A DNA stretch of 62,673 nt from positions 1-62,673 of the forward strand of contig WQVK01000008.1 of the NCBI GenBank assembly GCA_009784025.1, written 5' to 3'. The position numbers and the translations under genes are program-made. Under the pieces are notes generated by a model. The model had not been told where the DNA came from. It searched no databases and saw only the letters and a program-made list of their open reading frames with translations. Source of the stretch: Defluviitaleaceae bacterium. GTDB lineage: Bacteria; Bacillota; Clostridia; Lachnospirales; WQUN01. Position 1 is the first letter of the stretch; the number at the start of each line of letters is the position of its first letter. Of the stretch, positions 7,573 through 17,157 are shown piece by piece.

Positions 7573-9522
7573 TTACTGCAACCTTAATATAACCATCTCG
7601 TTCTGGTTAACCAGCTCGCCGGGGATTGGGAACTGTTCTTGTACTGTGTTGCCCTCCCCGGTGGTGAGATGCTTTAAATTTGCCTCGCGCAGTAGCCGCA
7701 GGGCTTCGTTTTTTTCTAGGCCGCGTAGGTTTGGCATTGTGGCCGGGGCTACCCCGGGCTGTGTTAGTTCTTCTGGGGTGTATTGGGGCAGCACGCCTAG
7801 GTATGGCAGGATGTTTTGCAATAACACTTGCATCACTGGGCCTGTTACTTGGCCGCCGTAGTATACGCCCTGTGGTTCGTCTACCAGCACAAGCGCAACT
7901 ACCCTTGGCTGGTCTGCCGGGGCGAAGGCCATTATGGAAGATATGTACTTGCCGCTGCCGCGTGGCAGCTTTTGGCTGGTGGCAGTTTTGCCCCCTACCC
8001 TAAAACCCGGGATGTAAGTACGGTTGCCTGTGCCTACAGATACCACAGTCTCTAGCACAAAGCGCATGGATTCGCTTACTTCTGTGGGGAGAATCTGCTC
8101 GCCCTGGGGTGGTGCAAATTCTTGGGCGATATTGCCGTCTTCGTCTATCAGCCGCAGCCCAAGATGTGGCGTAACCAAATACCCGCCGTTTATCACCGTT
8201 GCGGCGGCGCTTACAAGCTGCAACGGTGTGATGGTAAGGCTTTGGCCAAAGGCCATGGTGGCTAGTTCTACCGGGCCTATTTTTTCTGCTGCGTACATTA
8301 TGCCCACGGCCTCGCCGGGCAGGTCTATGCCGGTTTTTTCGTTGAAGCCAAAGCGCATAAGATAGTCGTGAAAAAGTTCTGCCCCCAGCATTTCGCCGAT
8401 GGACATAAACACTGGGTTGCAAGAGTTTTGCACCCCCTGCAAGAAGGTTTGCCCACCATGGCTGCGTGGGCTGCGCCAGCATTTTATCTGCCGCCCGCCC
8501 ACAAGCATATGCCCAGAGCATGAAAACGGCGTATCTAGCGTGATTAGCCCCTCTGCCAGCCCCGCCGCTGAGGTTACAATTTTGAAGGTGCTGCCTGGCT
8601 CGTAGGTGTCATTTATGGCGAAGTTGCGCCACATTTGGTTCAAATGTTTGCTGCGTTCATCTTGGCTAAGGGTTTGCCATATTTCCGCCAGTGCTGGGTC
8701 TTGTATGGTGAATGGCGAGTTTAAATCGAAATCTGGCTTATTGGCCAGGGCGTAAATTTGGCCGTTGGTTGGGTTCATTAAAATTATTACGCCGCGGCGG
8801 GCGTTTTTTTGTGCTACCAGCATTTCTATGGCCTGCTCTGCATAGGCCTGGATTATTGCGTCTATGCTAACCACCAGGCTGTGGCCCTCCACCGGCGGGA
8901 TGCGGTACTGCCTGCCCCAATCTAGCTGGCGGCCGGCCACATCTGTTTCTGTTAAAATGCGCCCCGGCTGCCCCATTAAATATGTATCGTACTTGGCTTC
9001 CAGCCCGATTATCCCCTGGTTGTCGCTGCCCACAAAGCCAATCATCTGCGAAGCCAAAGACCCAAACGGATACACCCGCCGGATATCCTCGTCTACAACC
9101 ACCCCGGGCAAAGCCAGCCGCCGCAATTGGTCTGCCACATCCTTGTCTACCTTCTGCGCCACTCGCACCAGCACCACCCGCTGGGAAATCTTCTCTAGGG
9201 TGGCGGCCTCGTCAAGCTCTAACACCTGAGCCAAAGCCGCTGCCGTGCCAGGCAAATCCTTAATTTGCGCGTAGATAACGCTCACGCTGGCCACAGTTTC
9301 TGTAACTGCAAGCCCAACCACATTGCGGTCATAAATGCCGCCCCGGTTTGGCCGTATCACCCTATCCCGAGTCTGCTGCTGGAAGGCCTTTGCCTGCAAA
9401 TCCTCCCCACGAAACGCCTGTATATAAAAAACCCTTCCCACCATACCCGCGAACATCAGATGAAACGCAAGCATAACAAGCACGGCCTTCCTGCGAATAG
9501 CTAGTGGCGTGTTGGATCTCAT
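7573..9522 (-). CDS. spoVD: SpoVD/PBP2-type penicillin-binding protein with PASTA domain
   Basis: 649 residues: N-terminal membrane anchor (about 10-30), dimerisation domain, transpeptidase domain with the SxxK motif STFK, the SCN motif (QNSCNPVF) and KTA (GGKTATSQ) in place of KTG, then a C-terminal PASTA domain (about 585-649). KTATSQ followed by PRGSGKYISS is my recollection of clostridial SpoVD proteins. SpoVD cross-links spore-cortex peptidoglycan; a vegetative FtsI-like role cannot be excluded. ATG 9522 was chosen because GGGGG lies just upstream; the open frame extends further but only through a hairpin and a family A repeat. It is not in a division gene cluster. Confidence 0.85.
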   Translation of the reverse strand: MRSNTPLAIRRKAVLVMLAFHLMFAGMVGRVFYIQAFRGEDLQAKAFQQQTRDRVIRPNRGGIYDRNVVGLAVTETVASVSVIYAQIKDLPGTAAALAQVLELDEAATLEKISQRVVLVRVAQKVDKDVADQLRRLALPGVVVDEDIRRVYPFGSLASQMIGFVGSDNQGIIGLEAKYDTYLMGQPGRILTETDVAGRQLDWGRQYRIPPVEGHSLVVSIDAIIQAYAEQAIEMLVAQKNARRGVIILMNPTNGQIYALANKPDFDLNSPFTIQDPALAEIWQTLSQDERSKHLNQMWRNFAINDTYEPGSTFKIVTSAAGLAEGLITLDTPFSCSGHMLVGGRQIKCWRSPRSHGGQTFLQGVQNSCNPVFMSIGEMLGAELFHDYLMRFGFNEKTGIDLPGEAVGIMYAAEKIGPVELATMAFGQSLTITPLQLVSAAATVINGGYLVTPHLGLRLIDEDGNIAQEFAPPQGEQILPTEVSESMRFVLETVVSVGTGNRTYIPGFRVGGKTATSQKLPRGSGKYISSIMAFAPADQPRVVALVLVDEPQGVYYGGQVTGPVMQVLLQNILPYLGVLPQYTPEELTQPGVAPATMPNLRGLEKNEALRLLREANLKHLTTGEGNTVQEQFPIPGELVNQNEMVILRLQ

Positions 9523-9528
9523 AAAATA

Positions 9529-9570
9529 CCCCCAAACTCTCGTATGTAAAAGGATATGAGAGTTTGGGGG
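9529..9570 (-). promoter_or_regulatory. Hairpin covering the spoVD ribosome-binding site
   Basis: On the minus strand CCCCCAAACTCTC and GAGAGTTTGGGGG form a perfect 13-bp stem with a 16-nt loop. The right arm ends in the GGGGG that is the only ribosome-binding site for ATG 9522, 6 nt away. If it folds, it should hide the start region; there is no T-run, so attenuation by termination is unlikely. Confidence 0.6.
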
Positions 9571-9596
9571 TGGATATTCAAGTTGGCCGTGCATCT

Positions 9597-9623
9597 CAGT
9601 TGGTCGGATTTTCCGACCAACTG
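9597..9623. repeat. Family A palindrome, copy 2
   Basis: CAGTTGGTCGG / CCGACCAACTG between the S41 protease 3' end and the spoVD leader. Confidence 0.85.
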
Positions 9624-9652
9624 AAAAATTATCTGAGCATTGGTGCCGAAAA

Positions 9653-11449
9653 TCAAGCAAAAACTCTACGTGCTTCTTCAAGTGCCAGTATTATTGTGCC
9701 GTCTAGGTTAATTAAATAATCATCCATGGGTAGGCTGCGGACTGTGCCATCTGCCAGGGTTAAAATAACGGCGTTGTTTTCACCATCCCATTCTACGGTT
9801 GCGTCGTGGGCGTAGGCGGCTATGCGAAGGTGAACATATTCCCAAGAGCCGTTATGGTACACCCTACGCACCAAGGCAAATGGGTCGAATGCGAAAACTG
9901 GCTCTGGCACTGGGGTTATTGGCGGTGCAACTGCTGTGGTTTCGGCTATTATGGTGGCGATATCTGCATCGGTTGCCAGCAGGTAAAGCAGAGTTTCTAG
10001 CGCGTCCATGCCGGGCAGGTTTGCGATATCGGGGATTACGCCTGTTTCTTCAAGGGCGCGGCCTTGCGGGTCAATTGTTAGGCCAAGGTCTGTACGGATT
10101 AAAACCCCAGAGTTTGGCAGGGATAGGAATGTGTAAGTTACCGCAGAAATTTGCGATGTTGGCTCGCCCACTACAGTTGCAAAACCTGTGGCCACGGCTG
10201 TAAGCGCGGCCTGCTGCGATGCAGACATAGACATTTCGTCCACCAGCATCCAAATTTCGCCGCCAAAGGCTAGGTTGTAATCTTCGTATTCAAATGGCTC
10301 GATTACCACATCCCAAATAAGAACATAATCCAGGTATGCCAAATCACCACGCGCAAAATGCGTGAAATTATGCGACTGCACAAGCTGCGCCGCAGGCACA
10401 ACATCATACAATGTCGAGCCTAGGCTGTTTATAATCGGATTTGGGTTATCAAACCAAACCGCAGTGCTAGGGTGCGCCCGGAAAAATTCATAATGCCTAA
10501 AAGACAGAGTTTCATTAGCCAAAATAGAAGCCAGTATAGGGAAGTATATGGCCAAACCGCCCAAATTGCCACGGAGGTCAATTATCAGATGCTCGTAGTA
10601 TTGAATTTCTTCAAAGAACGGCAGCAGGGTTTCAAAATCGTATTCAGGGCTGTTCATGAAGCTGTCTATCTGAAAGTATGCGATACGGCCTTCTTCTATT
10701 ATTTTTGTGGTGATATTGTCTGGGGCGGTGTCGCCTATTTCGAAGAAAAGCTCGTCGAATGTCATATCTAGGTCTAAATCCTCTGGGCGCACGCCGTAGA
10801 GCCATGCAGTGGCCGGGCGTGTAATAATCTCGTACAGCGCCGCGTTTATATTATGGTCTGCAGATTGCCTGTAATCTGGCCCATAAAGTTCTTCCAACAT
10901 GGCGATATTATCTTCATCCATAAACCATGCCGCAATCATTATCAAAATCTCGTACATCATAAGCGGCTGCACGCCCAAATGCGCAAAGCTGCCAAGGCCA
11001 AGGTCCAACATACCCAGCATAAGCGAAAAAGTGTAATCTGCAGCTATATAGCGTGGGTCGTTTGGGGTATCTACCCATCTTGAATCCAGCAGCTCTAGCT
11101 CGCCACCTAGGGCCGGCAGCGGCACATTGTTAACCACTACCTGCCGCCACATAGCAAAATATTCCTCTAGGCTAATTTCAAAAAGCCGCTCTGCTACGCC
11201 AATGGTAGGGATTGTGGCCAAAATTTTGTACACGAGATAATCAAAATCTTCCAATACTAATGCCTGGGCCTCTGGTGTAATCTCAATTTGCCTAAAGCTA
11301 CCAAAGGCAGCATCAAATATATCTAAAATGGACTGTACTTCCGGCGGAAATTCTGGCTGTGCAGCAGACGCGCTAAAATTAGCGCTGGCCGAAAGCATTA
11401 CCAGCACCATTACAATGGCCACAGCTCTTTTTACGAACTTTGTTTTCAT
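9653..11449 (-). CDS. Secreted S41-family peptidase
   Basis: 598 residues. A signal peptide (KTKFVKRAVAIVMVLVML...ASA) leads to an exported mature chain. The S41 (C-terminal processing protease) domain spans about 270-480, with the nucleophile region LVDEMSMSASQQAAL and the strand HLIIDLRGNLGG. No PDZ domain is evident. The last 70 residues look like a copper-amine-oxidase-type stalk repeat (ATVEWDGENNAVILTLADG). ATG 11449 follows TAGGAGAGA. Substrate unknown. Confidence 0.85.
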   Translation of the reverse strand: MKTKFVKRAVAIVMVLVMLSASANFSASAAQPEFPPEVQSILDIFDAAFGSFRQIEITPEAQALVLEDFDYLVYKILATIPTIGVAERLFEISLEEYFAMWRQVVVNNVPLPALGGELELLDSRWVDTPNDPRYIAADYTFSLMLGMLDLGLGSFAHLGVQPLMMYEILIMIAAWFMDEDNIAMLEELYGPDYRQSADHNINAALYEIITRPATAWLYGVRPEDLDLDMTFDELFFEIGDTAPDNITTKIIEEGRIAYFQIDSFMNSPEYDFETLLPFFEEIQYYEHLIIDLRGNLGGLAIYFPILASILANETLSFRHYEFFRAHPSTAVWFDNPNPIINSLGSTLYDVVPAAQLVQSHNFTHFARGDLAYLDYVLIWDVVIEPFEYEDYNLAFGGEIWMLVDEMSMSASQQAALTAVATGFATVVGEPTSQISAVTYTFLSLPNSGVLIRTDLGLTIDPQGRALEETGVIPDIANLPGMDALETLLYLLATDADIATIIAETTAVAPPITPVPEPVFAFDPFALVRRVYHNGSWEYVHLRIAAYAHDATVEWDGENNAVILTLADGTVRSLPMDDYLINLDGTIILALEEARRVFA

Positions 11450-11464
11450 ATTCTCTCCTAGTCT

Positions 11465-11550
11465 AATGGGGTGCTGCCCCATACCCCGCCGCGGAACTTG
11501 GCCAAGCCCAGTTCCGCCTCCTACGGCATGCGCCTGCGGGTACACGCCAT
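11465..11550. repeat. GC-rich repeat (GGGGTGCTGCCCCATACCCCGCCG)
   Basis: A stretch much richer in G+C than its surroundings, with the small hairpin GGGGTGCTGCCCC and the pair CATGCGCCTGCGGG/GCCATGCGTG. Related DNA sits at 49655-49745 (GGGGCTCTGCCCCAAACCCCGCCG) and a short piece at 13354-13371. Function unknown. Confidence 0.6.
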
Positions 11551-11609
11551 GCGTGCAAAATATTTATTTACACGGGGAACCCCGGTTTTTATAACCTCTA
11601 ACTTCTAAG

Positions 11610-13337
11610 CTACGCGTACATATTTATTTCCGTAAGATGGGCGTATAGGCCGCCGCGGGCTACTAGCTCGTCGTGGGTGCCAATATCCTCTATTCGGCCG
11701 TCGTTTAGCACTACTATTTTGTTAGCCTTCTTTATTGTAGACAGCCTATGGGCAATTATAACCGTGGTGCGGCCAACCATAACTTCGTCTAGGGCCTCGC
11801 GGATTTGCCTTTCGGTTTCTACGTCTACGGCGGCGGTGGCTTCGTCTAGTATTAGTATGGGGCGGTTGCGCAACACGCTGCGGGCTATGCTAACGCGCTG
11901 CTTCTGCCCGCCAGACAGGCGCAGGCCGCGCTCGCCTACATAAGTTTCGTAGCCTTTGTCTAGCTGGGCTATAAATTCGTCTGCCCGGGCCAGCCTAGAG
12001 GCTTCTTCTATTTCGCTACGGGTGGCTTCTGGCTTTCCATAGCGGATGTTTTCTGCCAGGGTGTCGTTGAAGAGGAATACTTCTTGGATTACATTGCTCA
12101 TGGTGTTGCGTAGGCTTTTTAGGGAAACATCGCGCAGATTGTGGCCATCTATTGTTATTTCGCCATCTATAGGGTCGTAGAAGCGGTTTAGCAGGTTTAT
12201 GAAGGTGGTTTTACCCACGCCGGTTGGGCCTACCAGGGCTACGACTTCGCCAGGGTTTATGTCTAGGCTGATATCCTTTAGCACTTCGCTGCCTTCAATA
12301 TAATGGAAGCTCACGTTTTTGAAGCTGATTTGCCCCTTCACATTTGTGAGTTCTATGGGGTTGGCTACTTCTTTTACATCAATTTCTGCGTCTAGGATTT
12401 CGAACACGCGCTCTGCGCCTGCTATTGCGGTTTGTAGGTCTTCATTGATGCGGGCCAGGGCCGTTATTGGCTGGTAGAAGATGGCCAGGTACATGATAAA
12501 GGCTACGATATCTGCCACGGGCATCTGGCCATGTAGCGCCATGTAGCCGCCATAGGCTATTACAATCACCGTGCCAATGCTGGATAGATACTGGATTGCG
12601 CTGCCATAGCCGGCACTTAGCCGCAGGGCACGCAGGGTTGCCCAGGCATGATCTGTTGTGGATTTTTTAATTCTGGCGTTTTCGCGCTCGTGCTGGTTGA
12701 ATACTTGGATTTCCTTCATGCCAGAAATATTGTCTTGCAGGTTGGCGTTAAGTTCGCCAAGTAGTTCTTGTGATTTGCGGAACAGCGGTAGCACCATCTT
12801 GGCGAACCATATGGACAGCACAATTAACACAGGAACTGCAACAAGGCTTAATGCCGCCAAGCGGGCGTTGATTACAAACAAAATAGCAGTAACACCAATA
12901 ATTATAACCAAATTTACCAAAATATCTGGCACGGCATGGGCGATTAGCAGCTCTACCCGGTTGGAATCGTTAACCACTCGGGACATGATTTGCCCGGTTT
13001 GTTTATCATGGTAGAACTTCATGGACAGCCGCTGCAGCTTTGCATACACGCTGGCCTGTAAATCTGCCACGAAAAGCCATGCGGCATAATGGGTAAAATA
13101 CCCGCGAACATACACGCATATAACCTGCACTAAGTAAACCCCCGCCAGGATTAACCCCAGGCGCAAAGCGTATTCTGCAAGGCGCGGGTCTTGTTCTATG
13201 GCCATGTCTGTAAGCTGGCGCACCACCAGGGGCGCGTACAGCTGGGTGGCCGTCATGCCCACGATTGCAACAAGGGCGATTATCAGATACCGCCAGTAGC
13301 TGCGTGATTCTTTTACTAGCCTTAGCATTAGTTGCAT
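11610..13337 (-). CDS. ABC exporter, fused permease and ATPase
   Basis: 575 residues: six-helix ABC transmembrane domain (about 15-310), then the nucleotide-binding domain with Walker A GPTGVGKTT, signature LSGGQKQR, Walker B ILILDEATAAVD and H-loop AHRLST. It belongs to the MdlB/MsbA-like exporters that work as homo- or heterodimers in the inner membrane; no partner half is adjacent, so a homodimer is likely. Substrate unknown. GGAG precedes ATG 13337. Confidence 0.93.
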   Translation of the reverse strand: MQLMLRLVKESRSYWRYLIIALVAIVGMTATQLYAPLVVRQLTDMAIEQDPRLAEYALRLGLILAGVYLVQVICVYVRGYFTHYAAWLFVADLQASVYAKLQRLSMKFYHDKQTGQIMSRVVNDSNRVELLIAHAVPDILVNLVIIIGVTAILFVINARLAALSLVAVPVLIVLSIWFAKMVLPLFRKSQELLGELNANLQDNISGMKEIQVFNQHERENARIKKSTTDHAWATLRALRLSAGYGSAIQYLSSIGTVIVIAYGGYMALHGQMPVADIVAFIMYLAIFYQPITALARINEDLQTAIAGAERVFEILDAEIDVKEVANPIELTNVKGQISFKNVSFHYIEGSEVLKDISLDINPGEVVALVGPTGVGKTTFINLLNRFYDPIDGEITIDGHNLRDVSLKSLRNTMSNVIQEVFLFNDTLAENIRYGKPEATRSEIEEASRLARADEFIAQLDKGYETYVGERGLRLSGGQKQRVSIARSVLRNRPILILDEATAAVDVETERQIREALDEVMVGRTTVIIAHRLSTIKKANKIVVLNDGRIEDIGTHDELVARGGLYAHLTEINMYA

Positions 13338-13406
13338 GATTTAGCTCCATTCCAATGGGGTGTAGCCCCATGTCGTCTCGTAAGCTTCGCTTGTTTGACA
13401 AAAACT

Positions 13407-15407
13407 TTAGCGTTTTTTGTTTTTCTTTTTGGGTGGTACGGGTTTGTTTTTTGCCTTTTGGCTTATTGGTTTTTCTTTTTGGCTATAGGGATGAGGGGCG
13501 GCCTTTTTTGGCCGCAGCAGGGCTTTTGGGTCGTGTCCTATTAGGTCTTTTCTGCCTGCGCGAATTAGGGCGTTTTTTACTATTTCGTAGTTTATTGGCA
13601 GGCGGTATTGCATTAGGGCGCGCTGGGTGGTTTTTTCTCGCTGGGTTTTTGGCACAAATATGCGTTTCATGCTGCGGGGGTCTAGGCCGGTGTAGTACAT
13701 GCAGGTGGATAGTGTGCCGGGGGTTGGGTAGAAGTCTTGCACTTGTTCTGGCTGGTGGCCTATCTCTTGCAGATATTCGGCCAGCTGTATTGCGTCGTCT
13801 AGGTTACAGCCGGGGTGGCTGGACATAAGGTACGGCACAATGTACTGGTCTTTGTTTAGCTGTTTGTTAATTTTAGCGTATTTTTCTGCGAAATTTTTGT
13901 ATATCTCCATGTTAGGCTTGCCCATTGCGGCCAGCACCTTGTCGGATACATGTTCTGGCGCGACTTTTAGCCGCCCGCTTATATGATGGGCGCAAAGTTC
14001 TTTTAGAAATTCCTCGCCCTTTGGGTCATGCATAATATAATCGAAACGTAGGCCAGAGCGCACAAATACCTTTTTAATACCAGGGAGTTCTCGTAGTGAT
14101 TTTAGCAGCGCCAAGTAGTCTTGATGGTCTACTTTTAGGTTTTTACAGGGGGTTGGGGTGAGGCAGTTGCGTTTGCATGTGGATGATTGCCCGTGTTCAT
14201 CCGATTGCATTTCAGTTGGTCGGATTTTCCGACCAACTGATTTTTTTTCTGCGGGGTCTGTTGATGTATTAGGCTGGCCAACCCACCCATCCATATTTGG
14301 CTGCGAGCTTTCACGAATGCAAGATGGATGGCGGAAGTTTGCCGTTGGGCCTCCTACGTCGTGGATATAACCTTTGAAGGATGGGTCATGTATAAAATTT
14401 TTGGCTTCTTGGATTATAGATTTATGGCTGCGTGCCTGCACTATTTTGCCCTGGTGGAAATTTAGGGCGCAAAAGCTACAGCCGCCAAAGCAGCCGCGGC
14501 TGCTGGTTATGCTAAATTTTACTTCTTCTATTGCTGGCACGCCGCCCTGTGGCTTATACACGGGGTGATAATCCCGGGCAAATGGCAGGGCGTAAACCCT
14601 GTCTAGCTGTGCCGTAGTGAGGGGTGCTGCGGGTTTATTTTGCACCACAAAAATATTAGGATATTCTTCTATTAAAGGGCGTGCAGCCTGGTAGTTTATG
14701 TTGTGATATTGCTGCATAAAGCTTTTGGCATATTCTTTTTTGGCAGCTACGGTCGACTCTTTTACAGCCTTGAAGGGTGGCAGGGTTATTGGGTTTTCCA
14801 CAAAGGCCGGGTCGCGGGTTTTAAACACTGTCCCGGCTATAAAGGTGATATCCTGCACCGCCAGGCCGCTGTCTAGGGCTTCTGCTATTTCAACTATTTG
14901 ATTCTCGCCCATGCCGTAAATAAGCAGGTCTGCAGCGGCGTCTAGCAAAATTGACCGCCGCACGGCATTATCCCAATAATCGTAATGGGCAAGCCGCCGC
15001 AGGCTGGCCTCCAGCCCGCCTATCACAATAGGAATATTCTTATAAACCTCGCGGATTTTATTGCAGTACACAATAGTAGCGCGGTTTGGGCGCAACCCAA
15101 GCTGCCCACCGGGCGAATACGCATCCGCCTTGCGTTTATGCAACGAAACAGAATAATGATTCACCATAGAATCAATATTACCCCCCGTAACCAAAAACCC
15201 CAGCCGTGGCTCCCCAAACCTTTGGAAATCTGCCGCACCCTTCCAATCCGGCTGCGCCAAAATAGCAACGCTAAACCCATGCGACTGAAGCACACGGCCA
15301 ATAATACTCGCCCCAAAAGAGGGGTGGTCCACATAAGCATCGCCAGTAACCAGCACAAAATCAGGCCGGCCATTTAATTCTTCCGGGGTGATAGGAAGGA
15401 AAGTCAT
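13407..15407 (-). CDS. YgiQ-family radical SAM protein with in-frame repeat insertion
   Basis: 666 residues. N-terminal YgiQ domain, then the radical SAM domain with CFGGCSFC (306-313), and a C-terminal basic tail. Family members are conserved but of unknown reaction. Between GGPTANFRHPSC (352-363) and CKRNCLTPTPCKNLKVDH (411-428), where relatives have only a short linker, lie about 40 extra residues; residues 390-399 (SVGRKIRPTE) are encoded by a family A palindrome. The reading frame stays open, and the catalytic cysteines and downstream homology are intact, so the protein may still be made. ATG 15407 follows GAGG. Confidence 0.9.
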   Translation of the reverse strand: MTFLPITPEELNGRPDFVLVTGDAYVDHPSFGASIIGRVLQSHGFSVAILAQPDWKGAADFQRFGEPRLGFLVTGGNIDSMVNHYSVSLHKRKADAYSPGGQLGLRPNRATIVYCNKIREVYKNIPIVIGGLEASLRRLAHYDYWDNAVRRSILLDAAADLLIYGMGENQIVEIAEALDSGLAVQDITFIAGTVFKTRDPAFVENPITLPPFKAVKESTVAAKKEYAKSFMQQYHNINYQAARPLIEEYPNIFVVQNKPAAPLTTAQLDRVYALPFARDYHPVYKPQGGVPAIEEVKFSITSSRGCFGGCSFCALNFHQGKIVQARSHKSIIQEAKNFIHDPSFKGYIHDVGGPTANFRHPSCIRESSQPNMDGWVGQPNTSTDPAEKKSVGRKIRPTEMQSDEHGQSSTCKRNCLTPTPCKNLKVDHQDYLALLKSLRELPGIKKVFVRSGLRFDYIMHDPKGEEFLKELCAHHISGRLKVAPEHVSDKVLAAMGKPNMEIYKNFAEKYAKINKQLNKDQYIVPYLMSSHPGCNLDDAIQLAEYLQEIGHQPEQVQDFYPTPGTLSTCMYYTGLDPRSMKRIFVPKTQREKTTQRALMQYRLPINYEIVKNALIRAGRKDLIGHDPKALLRPKKAAPHPYSQKEKPISQKAKNKPVPPKKKNKKR
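14213..14239. repeat. Family A palindrome, copy 3, inside ygiQ
   Basis: The same 27-bp palindrome as in the intergenic copies, here within coding sequence and in a frame without stop (S-V-G-R-K-I-R-P-T). Flanking inserted codons read DPAEKK on one side and MQSDEHGQSS on the other. Confidence 0.9.
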
Positions 15408-15435
15408 ATTTTTATCCTCAATTGTTTAGTTTAAG

Positions 15436-15500
15436 ATCGCGGGCTTCGCCCACACCCACCCGCTTTTTTGAAAAAAAGCGGGCCAAAAAACTTTAAAATT
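15436..15500. repeat. Family E repeat upstream of ygiQ
   Basis: GCGGGCTTCGCCCACACCCACCCGC followed by TTTTTTGAAAAAAAGCGGG: two overlapping hairpins. Similar DNA is at 1791-1846 and 45818-45880. On the minus strand it follows the GH43 pseudogene and may end its transcript. Confidence 0.6.
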
Positions 15501-15537
15501 TTATGGGTTGTTTATTTCAAGTAATTTTCGGCTGTGG

Positions 15538-17073
15538 TTATTTCTCTACAGCCATATAAGCAATCTCGCCAAACCTAGCAAACCTATCACCAGCATCCAC
15601 ACCGCCAGAAGTAGCATACATACCAATGGTATTACCCACAAAGCCGCCAGCTACATCTGTGCTAAGCATCCTTGCGTCTGCGCCTTCAAGCACAGGCTTG
15701 CCGCAGCAATAGAAGCTTAGCTCCTGCCCTTTGGCCGCTATTTTCAAGGTAGACACCGCAGTATCGCATTCCATCTCTGCCAAAACTGTCTCTACTTCCT
15801 TCTCGCATTTAACCACTTTTACAATGCGTTTGCCGGCCTTTTGGGTGATTAACAGATGATAGTTAAACTTATGGTTCTGGAAGATAACCAGCCCGGCGGC
15901 TTCGTTTTCATTCTGCGGCATAAGCTCTACTGTGGTAGTTGCCTCGAAGCACATATGCTGCTGGCGAAGCGCAAAATAGCTAACCGGGTTGTCCACCTGG
16001 GTGATTTTGTTTGGGTTAAGGCGCAGGTTTAGGCCGTTATCAAATTTATAGTCCTCCGCAATAGGATTACGCAGATGCATCATATTTAGTGGCATCTCTG
16101 TCACTTTTGTAAAATCGTAAGCGGTAGGGTCGCTTACCGGCACTGGGGCCAGGTTTGGAAAACGCTCTTCGTCCAGCACCAGGCCAATGCCGTAGTTGCA
16201 CACGGGCCAACCATTTTCCCAAGTTACAGGCACGAGGAAAGTCTCGCGCCCAAGGTTGCGGAAGTAACCGCCATATGGCCGCGATGCAAGCAGCACCATC
16301 CACCATTCGCCGCTGGGAGTTTCAACTAAATCTGCATGGCCTACATTTACTATGGGGTATTTTTGCCCCAGGTGGCGATGTGTCAAAATCGGGTTAGATT
16401 TAAAGCCCTCGTAATAGCCTGTAAGGGTTTTGCTGCGGGCTATTGTTATGGCATGGTCTGGGCCTGTGCCGCCTTCAGATATCATTAGGTAGTACCAATC
16501 CCCTACTTTGTACACATGGGGCCCTTCTGGCTAAACAGCGTTTTTCAGCGCGCTATGCCATATTGCGTAGCGCTCGCCCACTAGCTTAAATGTGCTCAAA
16601 TCCAGCTCTTGTAGGTAGATTTCATTATCCCCAAAATACGCCGCGCCTTCGCGCCTGTCGCATGTGCCATGGTAGTAGCATTTGCCGTCATCGTCAAAAA
16701 AAAGTGACGGGTCTATACCGTTAGCCCCTTCAATAAAATGCGCGTCTGACCAGGGGCCGGCTGGGTTTGTGGCAGTTACAATAAAATTGCCGCCGCCGCT
16801 TACATTGGTAGTAATCATATAAAACACGCCGCCATGGTGGCGGATTGTAGGCGCAAAAATCCCGCGGCTAACCTCGCCATTAAGTTTCACTTGCTCTGGC
16901 CTATGCAACACATTGCCAATTTGCTTCCAATGCACCAAATCCTTACTGTGGAAAATTGGCACACCTGGGAAATACGTAAATGTTGAAGTGACCAGGTAGT
17001 AATCTTCGCCTACGCGGCAGATAGATGGGTCTGGGTAGAACCCTGGCAGGATTGGGTTGTTAAATGTTTTCAT
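15538..17073 (-). pseudogene. GH43 beta-xylosidase, broken by one amber codon
   Basis: A complete glycoside hydrolase 43 gene (about 511 codons) except for TAG at 16531-16533. The catalytic base Asp is in FYPDPSICR (residues 13-21) and the second Asp in NGIDPSLFFDDDGK. The amber codon sits in AV-stop-PEGPH; relatives read AVWPEGPH, so TGG became TAG directly beside the general-acid Glu. The C-terminal beta-sandwich (about 330-511) is intact. Both halves are in the same frame, and no repeat is involved. Several genes here end in TAG, so read-through is unlikely. The enzyme would trim xylose from xylo-oligosaccharides. ATG 17073 follows AAAGGAG. Confidence 0.88.
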
Positions 17074-17100
17074 TTTGTTTTCTCCTTTATTTGTATTCTG

Positions 17101-17157
17101 TAGAATAGACTTACTTCGAAATCACATTTTTTGTGGTTTTATAAGAACCCTAATGCT
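17101..17157. repeat. Family C repeat copy
   Basis: AGACTTACTTCGAAATCAC...GTGGTTTTATAAGAACCCTAATG, a diverged hairpin copy of the element at 5777-5855 and 24500-24565. Its end makes the TAG stop of the methyltransferase gene. Confidence 0.65.

Noticed and set aside
9523-9681. N-terminal extension of the SpoVD-like protein
   Set aside because: The added residues come from a hairpin and a family A repeat; ATG 9522 has the ribosome-binding site.
16531-16533. Amber codon read as pyrrolysine or suppressed
   Set aside because: The expected residue is Trp, a one-base change explains it, and several genes in the window end in TAG.
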